Shown here piece by piece: positions 18,275-26,137 of a stretch of DNA of 30,463 nucleotides (position 1 is the first letter of the stretch; each line of letters opens with the position of its first letter). Made by a program: the position numbers and the translations under genes. The stretch is from 67-14 sp035502775 (GTDB lineage: Bacteria; Actinomycetota; Thermoleophilia; Solirubrobacterales; 70-9): the NCBI GenBank assembly GCA_035502775.1, contig DATJUB010000048.1:1-30463 (forward strand). Reading direction: 5' to 3'. A model generated the notes under the pieces. The model ran no database searches, was not told the origin of the DNA, and saw only the letters and a list, made by a program, of their open reading frames with translations.

Positions 18275-19147
18275 TCAGTCGCCGATCACACCGCCGCCGT
18301 CCGGCAGCCGCCGGCGGGCGAACTCCTCGGGTGGGCTGCCGCTGAACTGCTTGAAGTCCCGGATCAGGTGGGCCTGGTCGAAGTAGCCGCAGGACCGGGC
18401 CATCTCCGCCCAGCCGACCGGTCTGGCCGAATCGATCAGCGAGACGGCCCGCTCGAAGCGCAGGATCCGGCCGAGCAGCTTCGGTGACAGTCCGATCTGC
18501 TCCTTGAACCCGAGGGCGAGGTGACGGCGGCTGCAGCCGATCTCGGTCGCGAGCGCCTCGATCGGAATCGTGCCCCCGCTCTGTTTCAGGCGCCCGAGTG
18601 CGCGGGTCACGCTCGGGACCGGCGACCGGGCGTCTTCGAGCCGGGAGCCGAAGAAGCGGTCCAGCAGACCGAAGCGGGCCGACGCGCACGGGGCCTCGGC
18701 CACCCGCTCACGGAACAGCTCCGCCCGCCAACCGAACATCTGCTCCAGTGTGACCACCCGGTTGCTCAACTCATGCATCGGAAATCCGAACATGAGGTGG
18801 GCTCCGATCGGGGTCAGATTCACTTCGATTCCCCGCTGAGATCCACCTGTCTCGGTCAGTGCGTACCTGTCGGACAAACCCGATACGAATCCGGCCGCCT
18901 GCTCGCTCCATCCGCTTTCCTCCTCGGTGATCCGTACGCGGATCGGCTCTCCGAGGTTGATGATCATCGTGACCCGGTCCGACGGCAGTTCCCGACGCCG
19001 GACGAAGGTGGATGTTCGCTCCGTGTAGGAGCAGTACGAGTTGATGTGGCCACGCAGGTACGGGGCCGGCCGACCGAAACTGAACTCCCACGAATCGCCA
19101 TCGGATTCGTGTCTCAGCACCCTGCCCGCAGGGACCTCGCCGCCCAT
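18275..19147 (-). CDS. AraC-family transcriptional regulator
   Basis: A 290-residue regulator. The N-terminal 150 residues are a beta-rich sensing domain (TFVRRRELPSDRVTMIINLGEP, as in AraC proteins of the DUF6597 type). The C terminus holds two helix-turn-helix motifs: IEALATEIGCSRRHLALGFK (196-215) and the second around GWAEMARSCGYFDQAHLIRDFK (245-266), which carries the AraC signature G-Y-x-D-Q-x-H-x3-x-F. It starts at an ATG three bases after the stop of the VOC gene, so the two are translated from one message, and the crotonase gene follows. It may control this group or be autoregulated; the ligand is unknown. Confidence 0.92.
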   Translation of the reverse strand: MGGEVPAGRVLRHESDGDSWEFSFGRPAPYLRGHINSYCSYTERTSTFVRRRELPSDRVTMIINLGEPIRVRITEEESGWSEQAAGFVSGLSDRYALTETGGSQRGIEVNLTPIGAHLMFGFPMHELSNRVVTLEQMFGWRAELFRERVAEAPCASARFGLLDRFFGSRLEDARSPVPSVTRALGRLKQSGGTIPIEALATEIGCSRRHLALGFKEQIGLSPKLLGRILRFERAVSLIDSARPVGWAEMARSCGYFDQAHLIRDFKQFSGSPPEEFARRRLPDGGGVIGD

Positions 19148-19150
19148 CGT

Positions 19151-19507
19151 TCAGTCCGGCGGCTGGTGGAGACCGAAGGTGGATCCCTGATGGTCCGTGC
19201 ATAGCTTGAAGCGGCCGAACCTGGTGACCGATCCTTCGTCGCCTTCTATTTCCAGCTCGACGATCTGTCCGCCCAGTTCCCGCACTCGGGCGATCGATCG
19301 GTCGATGTCGTCGACCGCATAGAAGACGCAGGCCGCACCGCCCTCGTCACCGCCATGCATCCCACCGGGCACGTTCGGGGTCTCGATCGCGAATCCGTTG
19401 CCCGACGGACCTTGCTCAAAGGTCCAGCCGAACAGTCCTTCATAGAATGCCCGGCCCTTCTCGGTGTCGCCGACACCGAACTCGATGAATGAAACTTCAC
19501 CCGCCAT
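19151..19507 (-). CDS. VOC-superfamily (glyoxalase-like) protein
   Basis: A 118-residue protein of the vicinal oxygen chelate fold with two beta-alpha-beta3 modules: VSFIEFGVGDTEKGRAFYEGLFGW (first) and ACVFYAVDDIDRSIARVRELGG (second). The end FGRFKLCTDHQGSTFGLHQP is the usual closing strand of the glyoxalase/CFP-like subgroup, with the metal position probably at the late Asp/His. The ATG at 19507 follows GAGGAGG at good spacing. It heads the VOC-AraC-crotonase run. VOC proteins cover glyoxalases, isomerases, dioxygenases and drug-binding proteins, so the substrate cannot be named. Confidence 0.87.
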   Translation of the reverse strand: MAGEVSFIEFGVGDTEKGRAFYEGLFGWTFEQGPSGNGFAIETPNVPGGMHGGDEGGAACVFYAVDDIDRSIARVRELGGQIVELEIEGDEGSVTRFGRFKLCTDHQGSTFGLHQPPD

Positions 19508-19593
19508 GTGGCCTCCTCGGATTGATTGTCCGATTCCAGCCTACGTGCGCCCGGCCTTCCGGTATTGGAAATTCGGGAAGTGTGCGTGGATAG

Positions 19594-19634
19594 CTCGGTG
19601 CCATCGGCCGGAGAATCCGGCCGATGGCACCGAG
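19594..19634. terminator. 19-bp perfect hairpin after the SURNod19-cupredoxin gene
   Basis: Arms 19594-19612 and 19616-19634 are exact reverse complements (19 bp) around a GAA loop. It lies 15 bp after the stop of the copper-protein gene (minus strand), so it is well placed as its terminator. No U-tract follows. Confidence 0.7.
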
Positions 19635-19649
19635 TGAATCACCCGGCCG

Positions 19650-21512
19650 CTACTTCACGACGCGGAACGCGCCTCGCATAAGCGGGTGGATCCGGCAGAA
19701 ATACGTGTGGGTTCCGACCGGCAGATCGGCCGGGGTCGTCCACGTGTTCCGGTTGACGGTCGGTGGTCCGCCCGTGCCGAGCTGGCCGGAATCGAACTGA
19801 AAGTCACCGTCCGCGATCGGGTACGAAATACCGGTCGACTTGTTGCAGGGCGACTTGCAGGACGTCAGTGAATGCCAGGTCTGGCTGGCCTGATCGGCGG
19901 CCGACAGCTCGAAGCTGAACGACTGACCCTGCTTCACGACCGGGGGCCGTCCCGCCGCTCCCGGCAGACGAAAGTCGCCGGCCTCGTAGGTGTAGTTGCC
20001 GATCTGGAACGGGCCGCTCGCGAGCGGTCCGTCCGGCAGGGTGGCCGGATCCGGGCCGACCAGCGGCGTGGTACCACCGTGATCGTTGTTCTCCTCGTAG
20101 TGTTCGTGGTTGAGGACGCCCTCGCCGTCGACCTTCTTCTCATACGGGTTGTCGCCGTTGGTCTCGTCCGACATGTAAATGACGTTGATGCCCATCGACT
20201 CGTACCAGGAGGCCAGCTTGGTCTCGTAGGTCGTCTGGAGGTCGAGCACATCACCCGCCTTCACGGCGACCCGCCAGTCCGGCTTGGTGCTCATCATCGC
20301 CACATCCCAGGAGACGGGGCCGGTGGGCGCGAAGTACTTGGCGGTCGATTCGAAGAGACGCACGCGATTGCCCTCGACGTTGGGCTGGGTGTCGACGCAG
20401 GCCTGATAGGTGGCCCGTGCGGCGGCATCCTTCTTCTTGACGCTCTTCTGTCCGGCCAGCTTGGCCTTCTTCTGCCGCTTCAGCTTGTTCAGCTGCTTCG
20501 TCTTGGCCTTCTTCAGCTTCTTGAACTTCTTCGGGTTCGCCGACTTCAGCTTCTTGAACTTCTTCGCCTTCATCGACTTGACGAGCTTCTTCTGCTTGCC
20601 CGACAGACCCTTGAGCGACTTGGCGTAGGCGGCGAGCTGCTTTGTGTAACTCTTCGCCGGAGGACAGGTCGGTCCGGCGTAGCTGGCTCCTTCCCGGCTC
20701 AGGAAGAGCTCGGTGTCGAGGCCGCCCGTGTGGACGTGACCGGTGGTGCCGAGCAGAACGCCGTCCCGGTCGACGGTCCACTTGTTCTTCTGACGTCCGT
20801 TGCCGTAGGGGTTGACCTTCGCGTCCTGCGGATAGGTGAACTTTCCATCCTCGCCACCCTCGCCGCGATGTACGTCGAAAACCGGGTAGATGCTGCCGTT
20901 GTCAACATCCATCCAGATCGGCCGCACCGGCTTCATCGAGGCCGCCTGCGGGGCCGTGTCCGGAATGAAATCGACGGTGTAGGTGATGTAGAGAGTCATC
21001 GGCTCGGCGATGAGGTTGTGAATCATGTGATTCAGGAGCCAGCCGTCGGACCTCTTGTACCGGTAGCCGTATCCGGGCGGAAGATCCATGTTGGTCTTCT
21101 CTTCGCCGGTCGCGTAGAAACGCTCGGGCCCTCCGCTGGTGGCATCCGAACGAGACGTGTTGAGCCACACGCCGTGATGGAACATCACCTTCGAGGAGCT
21201 GGGGATGGTGCCGTCGGCGTAGGTCAGGTTGGGCTGGATGCGGGTGATCCATCCGTCAACCGGTGGCCGCTCGGATCCGGCGATCGGCGCGTATCCGATG
21301 CGGTTCTGCCCGGGGGTCACGTTGAGCGGACCGACCGTGTAGGTGGTCTGCACCGCGCCGTCGGCGAGTGCGACCGAAGACCTTACGGCCGCGTCGGCTC
21401 CAGGAGTCATCGCCACGAAAAGGCCGGCGAAAAGGGCCAGTGCCAGACCGACGACCATCGTCGCCCGAGCGAGTATTCCCATCACGAAATTCTTTTCCGT
21501 CAGTTGAATCAT
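19650..21512 (-). CDS. Secreted SURNod19/PHM-like copper protein fused to a type-1 cupredoxin domain
   Basis: A 620-residue exported protein. The signal peptide is about 1-42 (MVVGLALALFAGLFVAM). Residues about 60-275 and 385-450 match the stress-up-regulated Nod19 (SURNod19) family and the peptidylglycine-monooxygenase fold. The conserved pieces are MFHHGVWLN (His112, His113), ERFYATGEE, LPPGYGYRY, LLNHMIHNL (His162, His165), GHVHTGG (His259, His261) and ESMGINVIYM (Met440). Between them lies a lysine-rich insert (about 287-366). From about 500 is a cupredoxin domain with His547 (QTWHSLTSCKSPC) and the C-x2-H-x2-M ligands of CRIHPLM (606-612). A His-rich loop (NHEHYEENNDHGG, 468-480) precedes it. 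I chose the ATG at 21512 because of the GGGGGG just before it. The next upstream gene is another cupredoxin. Copper binding and oxidase/monooxygenase or redox activity are inferred. Confidence 0.75.
   Translation of the reverse strand: MIQLTEKNFVMGILARATMVVGLALALFAGLFVAMTPGADAAVRSSVALADGAVQTTYTVGPLNVTPGQNRIGYAPIAGSERPPVDGWITRIQPNLTYADGTIPSSSKVMFHHGVWLNTSRSDATSGGPERFYATGEEKTNMDLPPGYGYRYKRSDGWLLNHMIHNLIAEPMTLYITYTVDFIPDTAPQAASMKPVRPIWMDVDNGSIYPVFDVHRGEGGEDGKFTYPQDAKVNPYGNGRQKNKWTVDRDGVLLGTTGHVHTGGLDTELFLSREGASYAGPTCPPAKSYTKQLAAYAKSLKGLSGKQKKLVKSMKAKKFKKLKSANPKKFKKLKKAKTKQLNKLKRQKKAKLAGQKSVKKKDAAARATYQACVDTQPNVEGNRVRLFESTAKYFAPTGPVSWDVAMMSTKPDWRVAVKAGDVLDLQTTYETKLASWYESMGINVIYMSDETNGDNPYEKKVDGEGVLNHEHYEENNDHGGTTPLVGPDPATLPDGPLASGPFQIGNYTYEAGDFRLPGAAGRPPVVKQGQSFSFELSAADQASQTWHSLTSCKSPCNKSTGISYPIADGDFQFDSGQLGTGGPPTVNRNTWTTPADLPVGTHTYFCRIHPLMRGAFRVVK
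20511..20566 (-). repeat. 33-bp-period repeat in the lysine-rich linker
   Basis: A 23-base block beginning CTTCAGCTTCTTGAACTTC occurs at 20511-20533 and again identically at 20544-20566, offset 33 bp (11 codons). It encodes the repeating KKFKKLK units of the linker in the copper protein. The exact identity suggests recent slippage or duplication. Confidence 0.75.
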
Positions 21513-21530
21513 TTCCCCCCCGGGATTGAA

Positions 21531-21552
21531 GGTCTGGCTCTGATGCCAGACC
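21531..21552. promoter_or_regulatory. 8-bp inverted repeat before the SURNod19-cupredoxin gene
   Basis: GGTCTGGC (21531-21538) and GCCAGACC (21545-21552) are perfect inverted repeats six bases apart, ending 19 bp from the chosen ATG at 21512. This fits an operator or a short leader hairpin. It also argues against the in-frame ATG at 21554, which would put the repeat inside the coding region. Confidence 0.45.
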
Positions 21553-21602
21553 AATCATCAATAAGGTACCGCTTTGTTCCTACTTGTGAACGCGCCTTGC
21601 GC

Positions 21603-22292
21603 TCATCGCAACGTGCGCTTCGTCTTCGCCGGCTTGCCCCAAGGCACCGAGGCGGCCACCGAAACCTGGATCTTCTTACCCTTCTTGATCGCCTTGCGGC
21701 CGCCCTTGCTCAGCTTCACGCTCAGCGTCTTGGACATCCCTCCGGCCAGATTCAGCTTCGAGACGAGACCGATCAGGGTGTTGCCCTTCTTGACCACGAT
21801 CTCCACCCCGGAGCTCGCGGCCAGCCCGGTCACCTTGACCTTCAGTTTGCCCGACTTGCGGACCTGCTTCAGCTTCTGCGCCGGTATCGCCAGCTTCACT
21901 CCCGGTCGCGGAACCGCTGTTCCCGAACCCGACACATCAAGATTTCCGTTCATGCCGGGATGCAGGGTGCAGACGAAGGGATAGGTGCCCGCGCCCAGGT
22001 ACTGGGTGCCGGCTACCGCCGAGGTGCCGCCGCCCGCAACCGTTTCCGAAACGAACAGCGGCATACCGTCGGGACCGGCACTGGCGGCCGTGACGTTGTG
22101 GAAGGCGAGCGAATCACCCTGGTTCACGAAGTTCGAGGTCTCACCGGGCGCCTGCGTGAACGGTCCCGCTCCGAACGTGCAGCAGGTCGGGCTCGCGGTG
22201 ATGTCGACCGCCTGCGCCGGTCCGGCCCCGTAGAGGAGCAGCCCCAGAGTCGCGGCCAGCCCTGTCAAGTAGATCTTCCTAATCCCTCCCAT
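21603..22292 (-). CDS. Secreted cupredoxin (plastocyanin-like) with basic Ig-like tail
   Basis: A 229-residue exported blue-copper protein. The signal peptide is about 1-28 (KIYLTGLAATLGLLLYGAGPAQA). Residues 31-122 form a cupredoxin domain with a full type-1 copper site: His65 (LAFHNVTAA), Cys108, His111 and Met114 (FVCTLHPGM). Residues about 130-229 are a beta-rich, lysine-rich domain of the kind found at the end of many Thermoleophilia secreted proteins (LSKGGRKAIKKGKKIQVSV). The ATG at 22292 is chosen because it gives a normal signal peptide. The frame is open up to 22343, where a TTG/ATG pair overlaps the reductase stop, giving a longer, unlikely N terminus. It is 90 bp upstream of the SURNod19-cupredoxin gene on the same strand, so it is a plausible electron-transfer or copper partner. 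Confidence 0.82.
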   Translation of the reverse strand: MGGIRKIYLTGLAATLGLLLYGAGPAQAVDITASPTCCTFGAGPFTQAPGETSNFVNQGDSLAFHNVTAASAGPDGMPLFVSETVAGGGTSAVAGTQYLGAGTYPFVCTLHPGMNGNLDVSGSGTAVPRPGVKLAIPAQKLKQVRKSGKLKVKVTGLAASSGVEIVVKKGNTLIGLVSKLNLAGGMSKTLSVKLSKGGRKAIKKGKKIQVSVAASVPWGKPAKTKRTLR

Positions 22293-22339
22293 CGGCGCAT
22301 CATGACGATTCCGGGATGCTCTTTCAAGCGAGGTACGCA

Positions 22340-22939
22340 TCAAGAGCCACCGACCACCCGGTAGGCCATGTGGGTGACGAGGCTGTTGCCGCGCACGCTC
22401 ACGGTCTCGAGTCCAATGCCGCCGACATCATCGAGCAGCCGTTCTCCAGCCCCGAGAAGTACTGGAGCGACGTGCAGGCGCAACTCGTCGATCGCCCCGG
22501 CGTTCAGGTACTGGCGCACGGTCTCGGCCCCGCCGGCGATCGCGACATTCCTCTCCCCCGCAGCCTCTCTGGCCTGAGCGAGCGCCGAATCGATGCCATC
22601 GGTGACGAAGGTGAAACTAGTGCCTCCCTCCATCTCCAATGTGGGCTTCGGATAGTGGGTCAAGACGAAGACGGGCGCGTGATACGGCGGGTCGTCGCCC
22701 CACCAGCCGTGCCACTCCTCGTCCCAATCGCCGCGGATCGGGCCGAACATGTTGCGCCCCATGATGAACGCGCCCGCGTCGACGATCGCATCGATCTCGG
22801 CCCGGTTCTCCTCCGGTTCATCGAACATCCACCTGTGGAGAGCCTCGGCGCGCTCACCGAGCGGATCCTCACGGCTCTGATCGGGTCCGGCGGCGTATCC
22901 GTCCAGCGAAATGGAGATGTCACACGTGACTTTGCCCAT
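22340..22939 (-). CDS. RibD C-terminal/dihydrofolate-reductase-like protein
   Basis: A 199-residue protein of the RibD_C/DHFR-like fold (YyaP/YwjB type), NADPH-dependent in the family. It begins GKVTCDISISLDGYAAGPDQS, the usual start, and continues with IVDAGAFIMGRNMFGPIRGDW, the pyridine-nucleotide segment VAIAGGAETVRQYLNAGAIDEL, and ends with LHVAPVLLGAGERLLDD. All these are signatures of the family. These proteins are not true folate reductases and their substrates are mostly unknown. It lies 31 bp after the LamG gene and 47 bp before the cupredoxin on the same strand; a functional link with the copper proteins is not evident. Confidence 0.9.
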   Translation of the reverse strand: MGKVTCDISISLDGYAAGPDQSREDPLGERAEALHRWMFDEPEENRAEIDAIVDAGAFIMGRNMFGPIRGDWDEEWHGWWGDDPPYHAPVFVLTHYPKPTLEMEGGTSFTFVTDGIDSALAQAREAAGERNVAIAGGAETVRQYLNAGAIDELRLHVAPVLLGAGERLLDDVGGIGLETVSVRGNSLVTHMAYRVVGGS

Positions 22940-22970
22940 TCCCGGAACCTACTCCCGCCGAACCCCGGAA

Positions 22971-25900
22971 TCAACGCGAAACGCGCTTGATGCAGGCCTT
23001 ACGTTTCGACTTCTTCTTGATCTTCTTGCACTTCTTCAGTGCCCGGGCCTTGGCGTTCGCCTTCACGCCGTTTCCGGCCTTCGAACCCGAACCCGATTCG
23101 ACGACCCTGGGATCGTCCTCCCGGCCCACGGGCCGCTCGGCGGGATCGCCGACAGGCGGGTCGTCGGACGAAACCGGTGTGTCCGGGTCGGCCGGTGTTT
23201 CCGGATCGACCGGTGGCTTCGGATCGACCGGCGGATCCGGTGTCTCCGAAGAATCGGCGTCACCCGGCGGCGGGTCGGCCAGGAAGTGCTCCAGGATCCG
23301 GTTCGGAGAGAGCGCCTTGCCGTAGTAGGCGACCTCATCCAGGGATCCCTTGAACCAGGGCTGGATCTCACCGAAGCCGACATAGAAGGTCGAGGACGAG
23401 CTGGGACGCTTGGTCGCCTCGGCCGAGGCACGGAACTCACCGTCGACGTAGAGGGAGATGTTCACCCCGTCCCAGACTCCGACCACCTGAGTGAAGCGTC
23501 CCGGTGTCAGACCGGGACTGGTCGAGACGGTGGTTCCCATGTGGCGGAAGGAGAGCACCCCGTCCTCGCCGACGAAGATCTCACCGGCGTCGCCGTGGCC
23601 GACGATCGACTGTCTGCGCTGATCGTCCGGGTTCGCCCAGACCTCGATCGTGCTCTGGAACTTCGGCGCCGGGATCGAGGAGACGAAGCCGTAGCCGGAG
23701 GCACCGTGGAAGCGGCGGGCGCGATCACCATCGCCGGAGATCCCGACCGGTCCCGATTCCTGGCCGTTCTTGTACGTGCCGTCTCGATGCGCCGGCCCCG
23801 AATCCTTCATCGGGGCGCCGTTCGCGTCACCCAGACGGTAGTAGGCGATCGGCGCGTCGTCGTTGTAGATGTCCTCGAACGACTTCACCGTGTACTTGTG
23901 CGTGTGGGTGCGGATCAGCTCTGAGCTGTCTATCGCGGTGACCACGACCGTGTGCTCGCCGGGGCTGTCCGGCAGCGTGCCCTCGTTCGCGATCGGCACG
24001 CCGTCCACGGTCGCCGTGCAGGACGCGACCGTCTCGAAACCATCGAGGTCGTCACAGGAGAAGTGAAGCGGCGGCACCTTGGTCCGCGCGTAGAGACCAC
24101 CGTTGTTCGGCTGGTGGATATCCGCGGAAGGACGCTGGATCGGCGGGCCGTCCGGGGCCGGCGAAGGAACGTCCTTGGCGGTGCCGACGTGGTAGCGGGT
24201 CCAGATGTCATGCGCCGAAAGCGCGCTGCCGTAGTAGGCCGCCTCATCCAGGTATCCATGGAACCACGGCGCCTGATCGCCGTATCCGACGTAGAGCGTG
24301 CTCGTGCCCGAGGGCGGCTTGTTCGCGGTCGAACTCGACCCGACCAGGTTGCCGTTCACGTAGAGCTTGGTCGTCTGCCCGTTCCAGGTGGCGGCGACAT
24401 GCCACCAGGTGTTCGGGGTGAGGACCGGGCCCTCCGAGTAGACGGTGTCCTGGGTCTGGCGCAGCGCGAGCTTGCCCTCCGGGGTCACGAAGAGCTGGCC
24501 GCCCCCGCCCTGACCCATGACCGAGCCGGCCTTGTCGTCAGCCCGGTTGATCCAGGCCTCGATCGTGTAGGCGCTCTTCGGGGCGACGATGTTGTTGGTG
24601 AAGCCGTAGCCGTCGCGCGCCGGGAAGAAGGCCGAGAAATCCTGCGGATCGGCGTTCAGGTCACATGTGTATGGAGCATGAGGCCGGATGTGGCAGCTCG
24701 GGGCGGGCGGCTGACGCAGAGCGATCCCGTTCTTGAACTCGCCGTCGTTGTGGTTGCCGGAACTGTCGGCCATCGGATCGGAGCCGAGCTGGTCACCGAG
24801 GCGGTAGTACGCGATCGGACCCTTGCCGTTGATCACGTCGGCGTACTTCGGCGGATCGACAGCGTAGGAATGGACCACCTGATGAGTGTTGCCGGCGTGA
24901 TCTTCGGCGTTGACCACGAAGCGGAAGTTGCCGAGGCGGCTGGTGTCAACCGTCGAAGGGCCGCTGCAGGTCTTGATGCCGGAGGCGCCCGGAGGGTTGC
25001 CGGCCGGAGGATCGTCACAGGTGAAGACGGACGGGACGTGCTGTCCGAGCGTGAAACGCTCGCGCATCGCCGGCTTGGTCAGAGTGATGGTCGGCTTGGT
25101 CTGGTCGACCAGGAAGGTGGTCTTCGCCGGGGTCGGGTCCACGTTGCCGGCCATGTCGGTGGCGCGTGCCTCGAAGGTGTGGACACCCTCGGTCAGATCA
25201 TCGACCGAGAAGATTCCGGCCCGGGTCGGTGACGACGGGTCGGAGTCGGGATGGTCGCAATGCTCCCATGTTCCTCCGTCGATCCGGCACTCGAGGAACG
25301 TGCCGGAGGAGGTGAGCGGGGTCGCGTCCTGGGCGTGGAAGGTGAAGTCGCGTGAAGTGGTGTTGCTCGGCCCGGGCGGTGTGACCGTGTCGATCACCGT
25401 GTCCGGGATGCCGCTGTCGATCCAGAAGGCCGCGACCCAGGTGTTGTGTACCGGGTCATCGGGATCCGCCCCGATGTTGCCGAGCTCGATGTTGAACTGG
25501 CGGGCGACCATGTCGTACTTGCCGTCCTGGAGCGGCGCGCCGTCGGGCAGCGGTTCCGTCGAAGGCTGGAAGTAATCGGGGAAGCTCGTCGGCAGGAGTA
25601 CGTACTTCTTCCGGTCGGTGATATCCGCCATGTGGATGTTCCAGTCGCCGTCGATGTCGAGGGCGTCCTCGCCACTGCCGACCGGCATCTGATTCAGGAA
25701 CCGGTTCTTGAGCAAACCGCCGAACGGGTTGTTCTCCTTCACCTGCTCCGTGTAGTAGAGCCTGACGTGCACGTCGGTGGAGTACTTGAGGAAGTTGAGG
25801 CTGGCGTCTCCGCGAAAGTCGACCGGCGAGGTCGGCGAGGCGGAGTCGGGGACCGGGTTGACGATGGCGGCGGATGCACTGGACGTGAGGAAGGCACCGA

Positions 25901-25988
25901 AGGCGACGAGAACCAAAGCGGCGAAAAAGCTGCGAATCGTCGGTTTGAAGTTCTTCGAAAAATGCAATGCCGAATCCACGCCACACAC
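22971..25988 (-). CDS. Large secreted protein with two LamG (concanavalin-like) domains and a basic cysteine tail
   Basis: A 1005-residue exported protein. The signal peptide is about 1-40 (SFFAALVLVAFGAFLTSSASA). Residues 41-200 are a domain I do not recognise (VHVRLYYTEQ, AAFWIDSG). Residues 200-295 and 300-378 are Ig-like repeats (GVHTFEARATDMAGNVDPTP). A LamG/laminin-type jelly roll spans about 382-600 (IAYYRLGD, YTIEAWINRADD, WWHVAATWNG, GYLDEAAYYGSALS). After a second Ig-like spacer, a homologous copy spans 704-905. Then come an acidic Pro/Asp-rich linker (908-965) and a basic tail with two cysteines (KKCKKIKKK, RKACIKRV). LamG domains bind sugars or proteins, so an adhesin or glycan-binding surface role is likely. 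The start is a GTG at 25988; GTG 25979 and TTG 25967 are alternatives, none with a strong ribosome site. Confidence 0.82.
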   Translation of the reverse strand: MCGVDSALHFSKNFKPTIRSFFAALVLVAFGAFLTSSASAAIVNPVPDSASPTSPVDFRGDASLNFLKYSTDVHVRLYYTEQVKENNPFGGLLKNRFLNQMPVGSGEDALDIDGDWNIHMADITDRKKYVLLPTSFPDYFQPSTEPLPDGAPLQDGKYDMVARQFNIELGNIGADPDDPVHNTWVAAFWIDSGIPDTVIDTVTPPGPSNTTSRDFTFHAQDATPLTSSGTFLECRIDGGTWEHCDHPDSDPSSPTRAGIFSVDDLTEGVHTFEARATDMAGNVDPTPAKTTFLVDQTKPTITLTKPAMRERFTLGQHVPSVFTCDDPPAGNPPGASGIKTCSGPSTVDTSRLGNFRFVVNAEDHAGNTHQVVHSYAVDPPKYADVINGKGPIAYYRLGDQLGSDPMADSSGNHNDGEFKNGIALRQPPAPSCHIRPHAPYTCDLNADPQDFSAFFPARDGYGFTNNIVAPKSAYTIEAWINRADDKAGSVMGQGGGGQLFVTPEGKLALRQTQDTVYSEGPVLTPNTWWHVAATWNGQTTKLYVNGNLVGSSSTANKPPSGTSTLYVGYGDQAPWFHGYLDEAAYYGSALSAHDIWTRYHVGTAKDVPSPAPDGPPIQRPSADIHQPNNGGLYARTKVPPLHFSCDDLDGFETVASCTATVDGVPIANEGTLPDSPGEHTVVVTAIDSSELIRTHTHKYTVKSFEDIYNDDAPIAYYRLGDANGAPMKDSGPAHRDGTYKNGQESGPVGISGDGDRARRFHGASGYGFVSSIPAPKFQSTIEVWANPDDQRRQSIVGHGDAGEIFVGEDGVLSFRHMGTTVSTSPGLTPGRFTQVVGVWDGVNISLYVDGEFRASAEATKRPSSSSTFYVGFGEIQPWFKGSLDEVAYYGKALSPNRILEHFLADPPPGDADSSETPDPPVDPKPPVDPETPADPDTPVSSDDPPVGDPAERPVGREDDPRVVESGSGSKAGNGVKANAKARALKKCKKIKKKSKRKACIKRVSR
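23274..24845 (-). repeat. Two copies of a LamG unit inside one gene
   Basis: Unit 1 (24189-24845) and unit 2 (23274-23879) encode corresponding LamG domains and share stretches of near-identical DNA, for example GCCGTAGTAGGC...CTCATCCAGG at 23319-23342 and 24230-24253. This is an internal tandem duplication separated by an Ig-like spacer. Confidence 0.7.
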
Positions 25989-26015
25989 CCCAGTCGTGTC
26001 GAAAGTTGATCTTGG

Positions 26016-26060
26016 ACGGACTTCGCCGTCTCCCTGGCGGCAGAGTAGCGGATAGTCCGT
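26016..26060 (-). promoter_or_regulatory. Possible structured leader of the LamG gene
   Basis: ACGGAC/GTCCGT (26016-26021 with 26055-26060) encloses an inner GCCG/CGGC stem (26025-26028 with 26038-26041), 28-72 bp upstream of the LamG start. It could be a leader RNA fold or an operator. It does not match a riboswitch that I recognise. Confidence 0.25.
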
Positions 26061-26137
26061 ACGCCGTGTGGTAATCCCGTGAAGAACACAGCAAACCGCT
26101 CTAGAAAGCCGAAAACAGGGTTTACATAACGACGGAA

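Noticed and set aside
19872..22364. An 830-residue open frame on the plus strand across the copper genes
   Set aside because: It is a shadow of the minus-strand copper proteins, with leucine/arginine-rich filler and no signal peptide; the minus strand carries signal peptides and metal sites.
23952..25232. A 426-residue plus-strand frame within the LamG gene
   Set aside because: It is an antisense shadow rich in Val/Arg/Asp with no domain.
26016..26060. Riboswitch before the LamG gene
   Set aside because: Two short nested stems exist, but the loops do not match the conserved cores of c-di-GMP, cobalamin, TPP or ydaO riboswitches as I know them. It is kept only as a weak leader structure.
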